From assembly GCF_000956405.1 (NCBI RefSeq), contig NZ_JYIV01000016.1:35827-99826 (forward strand): 64,000 bases of DNA. Reading direction: 5' to 3'. Made by a program: the position numbers and the translations under genes. The notes beneath the pieces are model-generated. The model ran no database searches, had not been told where the DNA came from, and saw nothing but the letters and a program-made list of their open reading frames with translations. Shown one piece after another: positions 51,986 to 60,631 of this stretch (its first letter is position 1; the number at the start of each line of letters is the position of its first letter). The DNA comes from Microbacterium oxydans (GTDB lineage Bacteria > Actinomycetota > Actinomycetes > Actinomycetales > Microbacteriaceae).

Positions 51986-53480
51986 GGTCGCGCAGCGCCG
52001 GACCCTCGATGCGGGTGCCGTCCGGGGCGAAGCGCGATGCGTGCAACGGGCAGTCCCAGGTGCACTCCGCGTCGTTCCAGCGGAGGACTCCGCCGAGGTG
52101 CGTGCACACCGCACCCACCGCCCGTGTCACGCCGTCCACGGTGGAGACCGCGACAGGACGACCCGCGCGATTCGCGACCACTCCTTCGCCCTCCGCCGGC
52201 TGAGGCACGGGTGTGCGGCGCCGTTCCGCATCCACCCACCCGGAGGCGAGGGCCGCCGCGACCTTTCCGCCCTCCACGGCTCCGCGACCGAGGTCGGCGG
52301 GAACGGTCAGGCGCGTCCCGATCGTCGTGATCCACGTCGGGCGATCGCGGCGAGGGGTGCCGAGGATCTCGGAGGTGAGGCGCTGGGCTGCGGCCGGGGC
52401 GTTCGACAGGCCCCACTTGGCGTAGCCGGTCGCGAAGCGGATGCGACCGAGCCCGCGGGGCATCGCGCCGACGAACGGGATGAGATCGTGCGACTCATAG
52501 TCCTGCGCCGACCACCGATGCGTCTCCTCCGCGCCGGGGAAATGCAGCTGCGCCCACGCGACGAGGTCCTCCACTGCGGCTGCCTCGCTGTCGGACCTGC
52601 CGACCGGATGGCCGTTGCCTCCGACGACGAGGCGGGCCCCGCTGCCGGGGCCATCCGCCACCGTCACGGGACGGATCGACCGGGTGGGTCCGTCGACCGA
52701 GAGGAACGTGCCCTCGGGCACATCGCCGGGAACCCGGAACGACACGCAGTACGACCGCAGCCCGCGCACCTTGGCGAAGTAGAGCCCGCGGTCCGTGATG
52801 GGCGTGCCGGTCGCGAGCACGATGTGTTCGGCGAAGAGCGGTCCCTGTGCGGTGTCGACGCGCCCGGCGAGCGCCCGCGTGCCTGTCGCCCTGATGCCGG
52901 TGTGCAGAGTCCCGCCCGAGGCGAGCAGCTCCGCGGCCAGCGCCACCGCGACGGCGACGGGATCGATGGCGACCTGATCGTCCAGGGCTACTGCGGCCGC
53001 CACGGGGAACGGGGTGGGCGGGAGCTCGGTGGGCGACAGCACCCTGGCCGGCAGACCCGCCTCACGAGCAGCAGCATGCTGCTCGTCCACCGTGCCGAGG
53101 CCCTCGGGGCCCTGAGCGTAGGAGTGGTCCGTGTGGCGGGTGAACGGAACGCCCGAGAGCTCGGCGAACGCGAGCAGCCATTCCATTCCCGAGCGGTTGG
53201 CATCCACGTAGGCGCGCACCAGCTCTGCCGGATGGTGTCGACGGATCGTCGCGAGCTGTGCGCCCTGCAGCAGGGACAGCTTTCCCGTGTTCGCGCCGCT
53301 GGCGAGCTCGGCGATCCCGCCGGCATCGATCACCGCCACGTCGAGGCCCGCTCTGGTGAGCATGACCGCCGTCGAGAGCCCGGTGAGCCCGGCGCCCACG
53401 ATCACGACGTCATGGCGCGCGCCGGACTCGAGAGGTGTTCCGGTCGGCAGGGTCCGGTCGAACTTCCACAGGGGATTCAT
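51954..53480 (-). CDS. FAD-dependent oxidoreductase with C-terminal Rieske domain
   Basis: A 508-residue protein. The start [20 protein letters not shown] is set by length and context. Residues about 28-390 are a DAO-type FAD domain ([53 protein letters not shown]). The last 75 residues are a Rieske [2Fe-2S] domain with CTHLGG and CPLHASRF, all four ligands present. Such proteins resemble glycine/D-amino acid oxidase fusions of the IPR036188-plus-Rieske type; substrate unknown. It converges on the nitroreductase gene with overlapping 3' ends and has no operon partner. Confidence 0.9.
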   Translation of the reverse strand: MNPLWKFDRTLPTGTPLESGARHDVVIVGAGLTGLSTAVMLTRAGLDVAVIDAGGIAELASGANTGKLSLLQGAQLATIRRHHPAELVRAYVDANRSGMEWLLAFAELSGVPFTRHTDHSYAQGPEGLGTVDEQHAAAREAGLPARVLSPTELPPTPFPVAAAVALDDQVAIDPVAVAVALAAELLASGGTLHTGIRATGTRALAGRVDTAQGPLFAEHIVLATGTPITDRGLYFAKVRGLRSYCVSFRVPGDVPEGTFLSVDGPTRSIRPVTVADGPGSGARLVVGGNGHPVGRSDSEAAAVEDLVAWAQLHFPGAEETHRWSAQDYESHDLIPFVGAMPRGLGRIRFATGYAKWGLSNAPAAAQRLTSEILGTPRRDRPTWITTIGTRLTVPADLGRGAVEGGKVAAALASGWVDAERRRTPVPQPAEGEGVVANRAGRPVAVSTVDGVTRAVGAVCTHLGGVLRWNDAECTWDCPLHASRFAPDGTRIEGPALRDLTPLSSADPE

Positions 53481-53554
53481 GCGCTCAGTCAACGCGGCCC
53501 GCATCACGGTATCCACCGCCTTGACATCCGGACGGTCCACTGCCAGGCGGCGAC

Positions 53555-53560
53555 TACAGT
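53555..53560 (+). promoter_or_regulatory. -10 hexamer of the first fluoride channel gene
   Basis: TACAGT ends 7 nt before GTG 53568. No fluoride riboswitch is visible in the 87-bp upstream spacer. Confidence 0.5.
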
Positions 53561-53567
53561 GGCGGAC

Positions 53568-53942
53568 GTGAACCTTCGCCGCATCCTCCTGGTCGCCGCC
53601 GGCGGCACGGTGGGCACGGCGGCACGGCTCGGGCTGGGGCTCATGCTGCCTGATGCCGGGGGCTTCCCTGTGGCCGTGCTGGTCGCGAACGTCGTCGGGG
53701 CACTCCTGATCGGACTGCTGGCCGCGCGCCTGCCCGCCACGGCCGAGCTCCGACTCGCGCTCGGCACCGGCGTGCTCGGAGGTTTCACGACGTACAGCGC
53801 CTTCATGACCGGCACTCTGTCCCTGTGGGCGGACGAGCCTGTCGTCGCGGTCGCCTATGCGGTCGGCAGCCTTGCGCTCGGGCTCGCCGCGGCGGCTCTG
53901 GGCCTGCGCATCGGGCGGCCGCGCGCGGGAGGGGCCGCATGA
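53568..53942 (+). CDS. crcB: Fluoride ion channel, first of two CrcB/Fluc subunits
   Basis: A 124-residue four-helix protein. The start VNLRRILLVAAGGTVGTAAR has the family's GGxxGTxxR motif; GVLGGFTTYSAFMTGTLSLW contains the conserved GGFTT/SAF motif lining the fluoride pore. Fluc channels are dual-topology dimers that expel fluoride. It overlaps the second copy by 4 bp; two different subunits are common in Gram-positive bacteria and may form heterodimers. Confidence 0.92.
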   Translation: MNLRRILLVAAGGTVGTAARLGLGLMLPDAGGFPVAVLVANVVGALLIGLLAARLPATAELRLALGTGVLGGFTTYSAFMTGTLSLWADEPVVAVAYAVGSLALGLAAAALGLRIGRPRAGGAA

Positions 53943-54298
53943 CGCCGCTCCTGTTCATCGGTGCAGCGCTCGCCGGAGGGGTGGGCGCAGTGCTGCGCTA
54001 CCTGGTCGATCTCGGTGTGGCCCGGCTGGTGGGGCGGCGTTTCCCCTGGGGCATCCTGCTCGTCAACCTCACCGGCTCGTTCGCGCTCGGACTCGTCACC
54101 ACCGCGCTGCCCGAGGCGGCGTTCCTCCTGGGGGCAGGGTTGCTCGGCGGGTACACGACCTTCAGCACGGCCATGCTCGACACGGTGGCACTGTGGCGCG
54201 ACGGCGAGCGCCCGGCGTCGGCGTTCAACGCGGTCGGGATGCTGCTGCTCGGCCTGCTCGCCGCGGCACTCGGGCTGACTCTGGGCGCCGCACTGTAG
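53939..54298 (+). CDS. crcB: Fluoride ion channel, second of two CrcB/Fluc subunits
   Basis: A 119-residue four-helix protein coupled to the first Fluc gene. Motifs are GGVGAVLRYLVDL near residue 14, GILLVNLTGSFALGLV, and GYTTFSTAMLDTVAL, the equivalent of GGFTTYSAF in its partner. Length and motifs are intact. Together the two genes probably make one heterodimeric fluoride channel. Downstream lies palindromic repeat copy B. Confidence 0.92.
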   Translation: MTPLLFIGAALAGGVGAVLRYLVDLGVARLVGRRFPWGILLVNLTGSFALGLVTTALPEAAFLLGAGLLGGYTTFSTAMLDTVALWRDGERPASAFNAVGMLLLGLLAAALGLTLGAAL

Positions 54299-54309
54299 TT
54301 CTCCGACCT

Positions 54310-54368
54310 TTCGAATCGCGCAAACGGTCGTATCCGCGGCCCGGATCGAACCATTCGCGCGATTCGAA
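54310..54368. repeat. Dispersed palindromic repeat, copy B
   Basis: Arms 54310-54336 and 54342-54368 share the core TTCGAATCGCGC, with five mismatches between arms and a short loop. The whole copy is nearly identical to copy C at 59886, including the loop CGGCC/CGGCT. It follows the second Fluc gene by 11 bp. Confidence 0.8.
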
Positions 54369-54413
54369 CGAATCGGTGGTTGCGGGGGTCGGGGACCTCG
54401 GGGTAATGTCCTT

Positions 54414-54441
54414 GCTAATCGATTAGCGCTAAACGATTAAC
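54414..54441. promoter_or_regulatory. Tandem LacI-type operators of the sugar ABC operon
   Basis: Perfect palindrome GCTAATCGATTAGC (54414-54427) directly followed by the related GCTAAACGATTAAC (54428-54441), 40 bp before the binding-protein start. The CG centre with TAA flanks is typical of LacI sites; a LacI gene closes this operon. Confidence 0.7.
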
Positions 54442-54481
54442 ACTCGGAGAACGCGCCCGTGCACTGTCGAAGGAGACACCG

Positions 54482-55750
54482 ATGCCCCGTACGACCCGCC
54501 GCGCTCTCGGCGCCCTCGCCGCGTCAGCCGCAGCCGTCCTCGCCCTCAGCGCCTGCTCGTCCGGAACGGCAGGTGCAGAATCCGACGGCGAGGTCACCCT
54601 GAGCTACGCCATCTGGGACGAGAACCAGAAGCCCGCGATGGAGGACATCGCCGCGGCATTCACGAAGGAGCACCCGAACGTCACGATCGACATCCAGGTG
54701 ACGCCGTACAAGGAGTACTTCACCAAGCTGCAGACCGCCGCGACCGGCGGTTCGGCGGCCGACGTGTTCTGGATGAACGGCCCGAACTTCCAGCTCTACG
54801 CCTCGAACGGTCAGCTCGCTCCCCTCGACGACGGCGGGATCGACGCGGCCGATTACCCGCAGGGCCTTGTCGACCTCTACACCTACGACGGGAAGCTCTA
54901 CGGGGCACCGAAGGACTTCGACACCGTCGCCCTCTGGTACAACAAGGCACTGTTCGACGCGGCCGGTGTGGAGTACCCCTCGGCGGGGTGGACGTGGGAC
55001 GACTTCACCGCCGCGGCCGCGAAGCTCACCGACCCCGCCAAGGGACAGTTCGGAGTCGCGGCAAGCCAGTACGGGCAGGAGAACTTCTACAACTCGATCG
55101 CGCAGGCCGGTGGTGAGGTGATCTCCGCCGACGGCACGAAGAGCGGCTATGGGTCGCCCGAGGCACTCGCCGGCATAGAGCTGTGGACCGACCTGATCGC
55201 CGCAGGGTCTTCGCCCACGGCGCAGCAGATGACCGACACCAACCCCGAGGACTTCTTCCTCTCCGGCAAGGTCGCCATGTTCCAGAACGGCTCGTGGGCG
55301 GCCATCGCCTATGCGGACAACGCCGACATCGGCGGCAACGTCGACGTCGCTCCGCTTCCCACCGGAGCAGAGGGCAACCAGAGTGTGATCCACGGCGTCG
55401 GCAACGTCGCCAATGCCAAGAGCGCGCACCTCGCCGAGGCCAAGCAGTTCGCCGAGTTCGCCTCCGGGGAGCAGGCGGCGAAGATCCAGGCCGAGACCGG
55501 CACCGTGATCCCCGCCTTCGACGGCACTCAGCAGGCGTGGGTCGACGCGCTGCCGCAGTACGACCTGCAGGTCTACATCGACGCGCTCGACAACGCCGTG
55601 CCCTACCCGGTGTCGAAGAACACGTCGGCCTGGACGAGCATCGAGAGCGAGGTGCTCTCCCAGGTCTGGTCGGGCGCGGTCGCTCCGAAGGAGGGTCTGC
55701 AGGATCTCTCCGACCAGATGCAGGCGGCACTGGACGCCGAGCAGGAGTGA
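54482..55750 (+). CDS. Sugar ABC transporter substrate-binding lipoprotein
   Basis: A 422-residue family-1 binding protein. Lipobox LSAC, lipidated C25. The mature N-lobe begins VTLSYAIWDENQKPAMEDIA; WNNGPNFQ-like WMNGPNFQLY and KDFDTVALWYNKALFDAAGV are typical of sugar-binding proteins. It starts 41 bp after a tandem operator. It is the first gene of an operon with two permeases, a LacI regulator and a dehydrogenase. No ATPase gene is present, so a general MsmK-like ATPase must be shared. Confidence 0.92.
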   Translation: MPRTTRRALGALAASAAAVLALSACSSGTAGAESDGEVTLSYAIWDENQKPAMEDIAAAFTKEHPNVTIDIQVTPYKEYFTKLQTAATGGSAADVFWMNGPNFQLYASNGQLAPLDDGGIDAADYPQGLVDLYTYDGKLYGAPKDFDTVALWYNKALFDAAGVEYPSAGWTWDDFTAAAAKLTDPAKGQFGVAASQYGQENFYNSIAQAGGEVISADGTKSGYGSPEALAGIELWTDLIAAGSSPTAQQMTDTNPEDFFLSGKVAMFQNGSWAAIAYADNADIGGNVDVAPLPTGAEGNQSVIHGVGNVANAKSAHLAEAKQFAEFASGEQAAKIQAETGTVIPAFDGTQQAWVDALPQYDLQVYIDALDNAVPYPVSKNTSAWTSIESEVLSQVWSGAVAPKEGLQDLSDQMQAALDAEQE

Positions 55751-55754
55751 TCGC

Positions 55755-56714
55755 ATGACCGTCATCGCGCCTCGCGCGGTCGAGACGGCGGAGCGGATGC
55801 CGGCGACCCCGGCATCCGTCCCCCGCCGTCGCCGACGGAGCCCCGGAGCCTCGGCCTGGTGGGCGCTGGTGTTCCTCGGCCCCACCGCCGTGGGCATCGC
55901 CGTCTTCTACCTCTGGCCGACCGTCCGCACGCTCATCATCTCGTTCACGAAGTCCGGCCCGTTCGGCGGGGCCGAGTGGGTCGGCCTCGACAACTACACG
56001 CGCCTGTTCCAGGACCCCGAGCTGATCGGAGCGCTGCGCAACACCGCGATCTACACCGTCATCGCTCTGATCGGCATCCCGCTCGCGGTGGGCATCGCCG
56101 CGCTGCTGAACACCACGGGGCTCAAGGGGCGCAGCGCCTATCGCACGCTGTACTTCATCCCCGTGGTCACCATGCCCGCCGCGATCGCGCTCGTCTGGCG
56201 AATGATCTACAACGGTGACTACGGCGTGCTGAATGCCGCGCTCGCCGCCGTCGGCATCGAGGGGCGCAGCTGGCTCACCGATCCGAACACCGCCCTGATC
56301 GCAATCGCGGTCGTCGGCATCTGGGCAGGACTCGGCACGAACATCGTCATCTTCCTGGCCGGGCTCCAGGGCATCCCCGACACGATCATGGAGGCGGCAG
56401 ACCTCGATGGAGCAGGGCCCGTGCGCAAGTTCTTCTCCATCACGATCCCGCTGCTCTCGCCGTCGATCTTCTTCGTCAGCGTGATCAGCGTGATCGGGGC
56501 GCTGCAGGTGTTCGACCTCATCTACATGATGCTCGGACGAAGCAACCCCGCGATGCCGAACACCCGCACCGTCGTCTATCTCTTCTACGAGGCGGGCTTC
56601 CTCGATAACGACCGTGGCTACGCGGCCGCCGTGGCGTTCCTGCTGCTGGTGATCATCCTGATCCTCACGATCGTGCAGTTCCGTCTGCAGAAGAAGTGGG
56701 TGCACTATGAGTGA
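55755..56714 (+). CDS. Sugar ABC transporter permease (MalF type)
   Basis: A 319-residue permease with six helices after a basic cytoplasmic N-terminus (PRRRRRSPGASAW). The EAA loop EAADLDGAGPVRKFFSITIP (about residues 210-229) docks the ATPase. It starts 4 bp after the binding-protein stop and overlaps the next permease by 8 bp, so the order and coupling are typical of CUT1 sugar importers. Confidence 0.92.
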   Translation: MTVIAPRAVETAERMPATPASVPRRRRRSPGASAWWALVFLGPTAVGIAVFYLWPTVRTLIISFTKSGPFGGAEWVGLDNYTRLFQDPELIGALRNTAIYTVIALIGIPLAVGIAALLNTTGLKGRSAYRTLYFIPVVTMPAAIALVWRMIYNGDYGVLNAALAAVGIEGRSWLTDPNTALIAIAVVGIWAGLGTNIVIFLAGLQGIPDTIMEAADLDGAGPVRKFFSITIPLLSPSIFFVSVISVIGALQVFDLIYMMLGRSNPAMPNTRTVVYLFYEAGFLDNDRGYAAAVAFLLLVIILILTIVQFRLQKKWVHYE

Positions 56715-57594
56715 CGTCTCGCTCGACACACGCGCCATCGTGGGCGCGAAGCCCGCGCGCTCCGGGGCGGGGAAGCCCACGAACCGCGGTCTCTGGATCG
56801 TGCACCTCGTGCTCGCTCTCGGTGCCGTGCTGATGGTCTTCCCGTTCGTCTGGCAGCTGCTCACCTCGTTCAAGACGCTGTCGGACTCGGTGCAGGTGCC
56901 GCCGTCGTTCCTGCCGCGCGAATGGGTGTTCACCAACTTCGCCGAGGTGTTCGACTCGATGCCGTTCGCGCAGATGTTCCTCAACTCGGTGTGGCTCACG
57001 GTCGGGCGCACGGTGGGACAGGTGGTGCTCTGCACCATGGCGGGCTACGCGTTCGCGCGCATCCCCTTCCCCGGTCGCAACGCCCTGTTCGTGGTGTTCC
57101 TCTCGGTGCTGATGGTGCCGTCGCAGCTGTACCTGCTGCCGCAGTACGAGATCATCCAGTCGCTCGGCTGGCTCAACACCCTGCAGGCGCTCATCGTGCC
57201 CGGCATCTTCAGCGCCTTCGGCACCTTCCTGATGCGGCAGTTCTTCATGTCGATGCCCGCCGAGCTCGAGGAGGCCGCCCGCATCGACGGCGCGAATCCA
57301 TGGCAGACCTTCTGGCGCATCATGGTTCCGCTCGCGAAGCCTGGCATCATCGCACTTGTGGTGTTCACTGTGCTGTGGTCCTGGAACGATCTGCTCTGGC
57401 CGTTGATCGTGACGACCGATCCCGCCAAGATGCCGCTGTCCGTGGGCCTGTCGCAGCTGGTCGGCATCCACGGCACGGACTACCCGGTGCTGATGGCGGG
57501 CGCGCTGCTGGCGACACTGCCCATGCTGGTGACCTTCATGGTGCTGCAGCGGCAGTTCATCCAGGGCATCGCGTTCAGCGGATCGAAGGGCTGA
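56707..57594 (+). CDS. Sugar ABC transporter permease (MalG type)
   Basis: A 295-residue CUT1 permease. The EAA loop is EEAARIDGANPWQTFWRIMV (about residues 195-214). The N-terminus is a short basic cytoplasmic segment followed by helix 1 (IVHLVLALGAVLMVFPFVWQ). It overlaps the MalF-type gene by 8 bp and is followed 3 bp later by the LacI gene, so all five genes of this cluster are probably one transcript. Confidence 0.92.
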   Translation: MSDVSLDTRAIVGAKPARSGAGKPTNRGLWIVHLVLALGAVLMVFPFVWQLLTSFKTLSDSVQVPPSFLPREWVFTNFAEVFDSMPFAQMFLNSVWLTVGRTVGQVVLCTMAGYAFARIPFPGRNALFVVFLSVLMVPSQLYLLPQYEIIQSLGWLNTLQALIVPGIFSAFGTFLMRQFFMSMPAELEEAARIDGANPWQTFWRIMVPLAKPGIIALVVFTVLWSWNDLLWPLIVTTDPAKMPLSVGLSQLVGIHGTDYPVLMAGALLATLPMLVTFMVLQRQFIQGIAFSGSKG

Positions 57595-57597
57595 GGC

Positions 57598-58653
57598 ATG
57601 GCGAAGAGCGAGCATCAGGTCCCGCGTCGTCCGACCCTCAGGATGGTCGCCGAGCGGGCAGGAGTGTCGACGGCGACGGTGTCGTACGTGTTCTCCGGCC
57701 GCTCGGGCGCGAACGGGGCCGGCGTCGCCGAAGCCACGGCGGCGCGGGTGCTGGCGGCCGCCGAGGAGCTGAACTATCGGCCGAACAGCGCGGCGCGGGC
57801 GATCCGCACCGGACGCAGTGGCATGGTGCAGCTCTCTCTGCACATGCTGAGCGACCCCTGGTCCCTGGCCGTGGCCGATGCCGTGAATGCCGAGGCGAAC
57901 AGGCACGGGCTCACCACGCTGATCCTCGCGGACGGCGACTGGCACGCGGCCCTCGACCGGGTCGAGAGCGACGTGGCATACCTCGACGGTGTTGGGCTCG
58001 ACGACGCGGCGCGGAAGAACCTCGCCGACCTCGTGCGCCGCGGACAGCGCCTCGTGGTGTTCTCCGAGCATCTGGACCCGGACGGCTTCGACGTCATCCG
58101 CTCCGATGCGATCCCCGGCTGTGAGATCGCGATGGATCATCTGCTGGAGACGTACACCGCGATCGGGTGCATCGCCGCGGACGGGGCGGTGCGGCTCGCC
58201 CACGAGCAGGTGACCCGCTACACGCCGTATGTCGAGAAGCTCGCCGCCGCCGGCATCGTGCCCGACCCTGCGTGGACGGTGACCTACGCCGACACCCAGG
58301 CGAGTGCCTTCACCGCTGCGGTCGAGCTGCTGTCCGGCGAGAACCGGCCGAACGCCGTGTACGCCACGACCGACTTCGCCGCGATCGCCACGATCAACGC
58401 CGCGCACATGCTCGGCCTCCGCGTGCCGCACGATGTCGCGGTGGTGGGTGTCGGCAACACCCCGGACGCCCGCCTGATCGCTCCCACCCTCACCACCGTC
58501 GGCCCGACCGACTTCTACGAGCGGCAGGCGCGCATCATCGTCGACCGCGCGCTCGAGACCGACCCGGCACCCGGGCGCCTGCACGAGTTCGCATGGACGC
58601 TCTTCCCCGGCGGATCGACCGACCTCGACGCCCCCGCACCGCGGGCCCGTTGA
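57598..58653 (+). CDS. LacI-family regulator of the sugar ABC operon
   Basis: A 351-residue repressor. The DNA-binding domain is LRMVAERAGVSTATVSYVFS (about residues 14-33), a hinge helix AEELNYRPNSAARAIRTGRS, and a LacI sensor domain with TDFAAIATINAAHMLGLRVP and VAVVGVGNTPDARLIAPTLT. It is encoded inside the operon it most likely controls, through the palindromes GCTAATCGATTAGC. Its HTH differs from the LacI at 33561, consistent with its different operator. The inducer sugar is unknown. Confidence 0.9.
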   Translation: MAKSEHQVPRRPTLRMVAERAGVSTATVSYVFSGRSGANGAGVAEATAARVLAAAEELNYRPNSAARAIRTGRSGMVQLSLHMLSDPWSLAVADAVNAEANRHGLTTLILADGDWHAALDRVESDVAYLDGVGLDDAARKNLADLVRRGQRLVVFSEHLDPDGFDVIRSDAIPGCEIAMDHLLETYTAIGCIAADGAVRLAHEQVTRYTPYVEKLAAAGIVPDPAWTVTYADTQASAFTAAVELLSGENRPNAVYATTDFAAIATINAAHMLGLRVPHDVAVVGVGNTPDARLIAPTLTTVGPTDFYERQARIIVDRALETDPAPGRLHEFAWTLFPGGSTDLDAPAPRAR

Positions 58654-58695
58654 CCTCGGCGTCCCGCACAGACTCATCACACAAGAAGGACCATC

Positions 58696-59877
58696 GTGGA
58701 TCTCCAGATCGGCATCATCGGCTTCGGCGCGCGCTCGACCCTTCAGGAAGAGGTGCATCGGCCCGGCCACGGCTCGCGCATCACCGCCGTGTGCGACCTC
58801 GCCCCGCGTGCCCGGGAGGACGCCCGCCTGCTCGTGCCCGACGCGCTCATCACCGATTCGCTCGACGAACTGCTCGCCTCGGGCGTCGACGCCGTCATGG
58901 TGCTCACCCCGGACGACACGCACGCCGCGCTCAGCATCCGGGCTCTCGAAGCGGGGGTTCCCGTCTTCTGCGAGAAGCCTCTCGCGATCGATCTCGCCGA
59001 CGCAGACCGGATGCTCGAGACCGCACGCCGCACCGGTACCGGCCTCTACATCGGCCATAACATGCGTCACATGCCGGTGATCACGCTGATGCGAGGGCTG
59101 ATCCAGAGCGGACGCATCGGGCAGGTCAAAGCCGTGTGGGTGCGGCACTTCGTCGGACACGGCGGCGACTTCTACTTCAAGGACTGGCACGCCGACCGTC
59201 GCCGCACCACGGGACTGCTGCTGCAGAAGGGCGCCCACGACATCGACATCATCCACTGGCTCGCCGGTGCGTACAGCGAGCGAGTCTCGGCGATGGGCGC
59301 GCTGAGCGTGTACGGCGACATCACCGATCGGCGTGACCGTACCGGGGAGCGGATGCCGGACTGGTTCAGCATGGACAACTGGCCGCCGACCGCGCTCACG
59401 GGACTGCACCCGGTGGTCGACGTCGAGGACATCTCGATGGTGAACATGCAGCTGGAGGGCGGCATCTTCGCGTCGTACCAGCAGTGCCACTTCACTCCCG
59501 ACTACTGGCGCAACTACACCGTGATCGGCACCGAGGGGCGCATCGAGAACTTCGGCGACGTGGCCGGCAGTGAGGTCAAGCTGTGGAATCGGCGTCATGC
59601 CGGGGCAGCGGCGGCCGACGAGACCTTCATCGTCCCGGAGGTGCCAGACGCGGGTCACGACGGTGCGGACGCCCTGCTCGTCGCGGAGTTCCTGCGCTTC
59701 GTGCGCCACGGGGGTCTCACCGAGACGTCGCCCGTCGCGGCGCGCGAGGCCGTGGCTGCCGGCATCCTCGCGACCGCCTCGCTGCGTGGCGACGGCTCCG
59801 CGATCGAGGTCCCGCCGCTGGACCCCGAGCTCGTCGCCTACTTCGAACGCGGGCAGGTCGAGGCCGCGCTGGTCTGA
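58696..59877 (+). CDS. Gfo/Idh/MocA-family dehydrogenase
   Basis: A 393-residue NAD(P)-dependent oxidoreductase; GTG start with AAGGA 5 nt upstream. The N-terminal Rossmann fold begins LQIGIIGFGARSTLQEEVHR and the family's catalytic EKP motif is CEKPLAID near residue 95. The C-terminal domain carries HDIDIIHWLAGAYS. Family members oxidise sugars or sugar derivatives such as inositol or glycosides. The glycine motif IGFGARS departs from the common GxGxxG. It closes a sugar-import operon; the substrate is probably that sugar. Confidence 0.9.
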   Translation: MDLQIGIIGFGARSTLQEEVHRPGHGSRITAVCDLAPRAREDARLLVPDALITDSLDELLASGVDAVMVLTPDDTHAALSIRALEAGVPVFCEKPLAIDLADADRMLETARRTGTGLYIGHNMRHMPVITLMRGLIQSGRIGQVKAVWVRHFVGHGGDFYFKDWHADRRRTTGLLLQKGAHDIDIIHWLAGAYSERVSAMGALSVYGDITDRRDRTGERMPDWFSMDNWPPTALTGLHPVVDVEDISMVNMQLEGGIFASYQQCHFTPDYWRNYTVIGTEGRIENFGDVAGSEVKLWNRRHAGAAAADETFIVPEVPDAGHDGADALLVAEFLRFVRHGGLTETSPVAAREAVAAGILATASLRGDGSAIEVPPLDPELVAYFERGQVEAALV

Positions 59878-59884
59878 CCCGGCC

Positions 59885-59945
59885 TTTCGAATCGCGCAAA
59901 TGGTCGTATCCGCGGCTCGGATCGAACCATTTGCGCGATTCGAAA
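59885..59945. repeat. Dispersed palindromic repeat, copy C
   Basis: Arms 59886-59912 and 59918-59944 with a 5-nt loop; core TTCGAATCGCGCAAATGG. Nearly identical to copy B at 54310 and sharing its outer arm with copy A at 11689. It starts 8 bp past the dehydrogenase stop. Confidence 0.85.
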
Positions 59946-59989
59946 CCCCGGGGGGTTCGCCGCCTCCCAGCGTCTTCACAATCCTGAAA

Positions 59990-60009
59990 TGTACAAACGT
60001 ACATGTACG
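59990..60009. promoter_or_regulatory. TetR operator
   Basis: Interlocking palindromes TGTACAAACGTACA (59990-60003) and CGTACATGTACG (59998-60009), 18 bp before the tetR start. Confidence 0.65.
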
Positions 60010-60027
60010 GATGTCCAAGGGGGCGGG

Positions 60028-60615
60028 ATGAGGCACGGGGAGCGTCGGCGACGTGACCCTGAGGCGCGCCGTCGTGAGATCGTGACCGCGACCGCCGAGC
60101 TCATCGTCGAGGTGGGCGCCGATGCCGTCACGCACCGCATGGTCGCCGCGCGCGCCGAAGTGCCGCTCGGGGCGACGACCCAGTACTTCGACACACTCGA
60201 CGACCTCAGAGCCGCTGCGTTCCGTGCACTCGCGGAGGAGGTCGATGCCCGCCTCGATGGAGTGCGTCAGACCATCGCCGAGCGCGGCGACACCCCCGAC
60301 GTGATCGCCGCCCTGGTGTTCGAGAGCATGGACGACCACCATGCCGTGCAGGCCGACCGGGCCGTGGTCACCGCGGCCGTGCACGACCCCCGCCTGCGCG
60401 ATCTCGCCCGTCACCTGTCGGACCGCCTCGTCGAACTCCTGACGCCGACCTATGGCGAAGACCGCGCCAGAGCAGCGATGATCTTCATCGACGGCGTCAT
60501 GTGGAGCATGCAGATCCGCGACGACCGCCTCACCCAGTCCTTCATCGAGTCCGCACTGGCGCGGATCCTCGGAGACGACGTCTCCCCACCCTCCGCAGCG
60601 ACAGCCACACCCTGA
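60028..60615 (+). CDS. TetR-family transcriptional regulator
   Basis: A 195-residue regulator; AAGGGGG run before ATG 60028 favours it over the upstream ATG at 59989, which lies inside the operator. The N-terminal HTH is REIVTATAELIVEVGADAVT followed by RMVAARAEVPLGATTQYFDT. The C-terminal ligand domain has MDDHHAVQADRAVVTAAVHD. It lies 16 bp before the RND gene and probably represses both through the GTAC palindromes. Confidence 0.88.
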   Translation: MRHGERRRRDPEARRREIVTATAELIVEVGADAVTHRMVAARAEVPLGATTQYFDTLDDLRAAAFRALAEEVDARLDGVRQTIAERGDTPDVIAALVFESMDDHHAVQADRAVVTAAVHDPRLRDLARHLSDRLVELLTPTYGEDRARAAMIFIDGVMWSMQIRDDRLTQSFIESALARILGDDVSPPSAATATP

Positions 60616-60631
60616 CACCGAGGAAACCGCC

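Noticed and set aside
53481..53567. Fluoride riboswitch before the Fluc pair
   Set aside because: The spacer shows no GGxGAUGG-type core or pseudoknot that I can draw, and a -10 hexamer sits 7 nt before the start.
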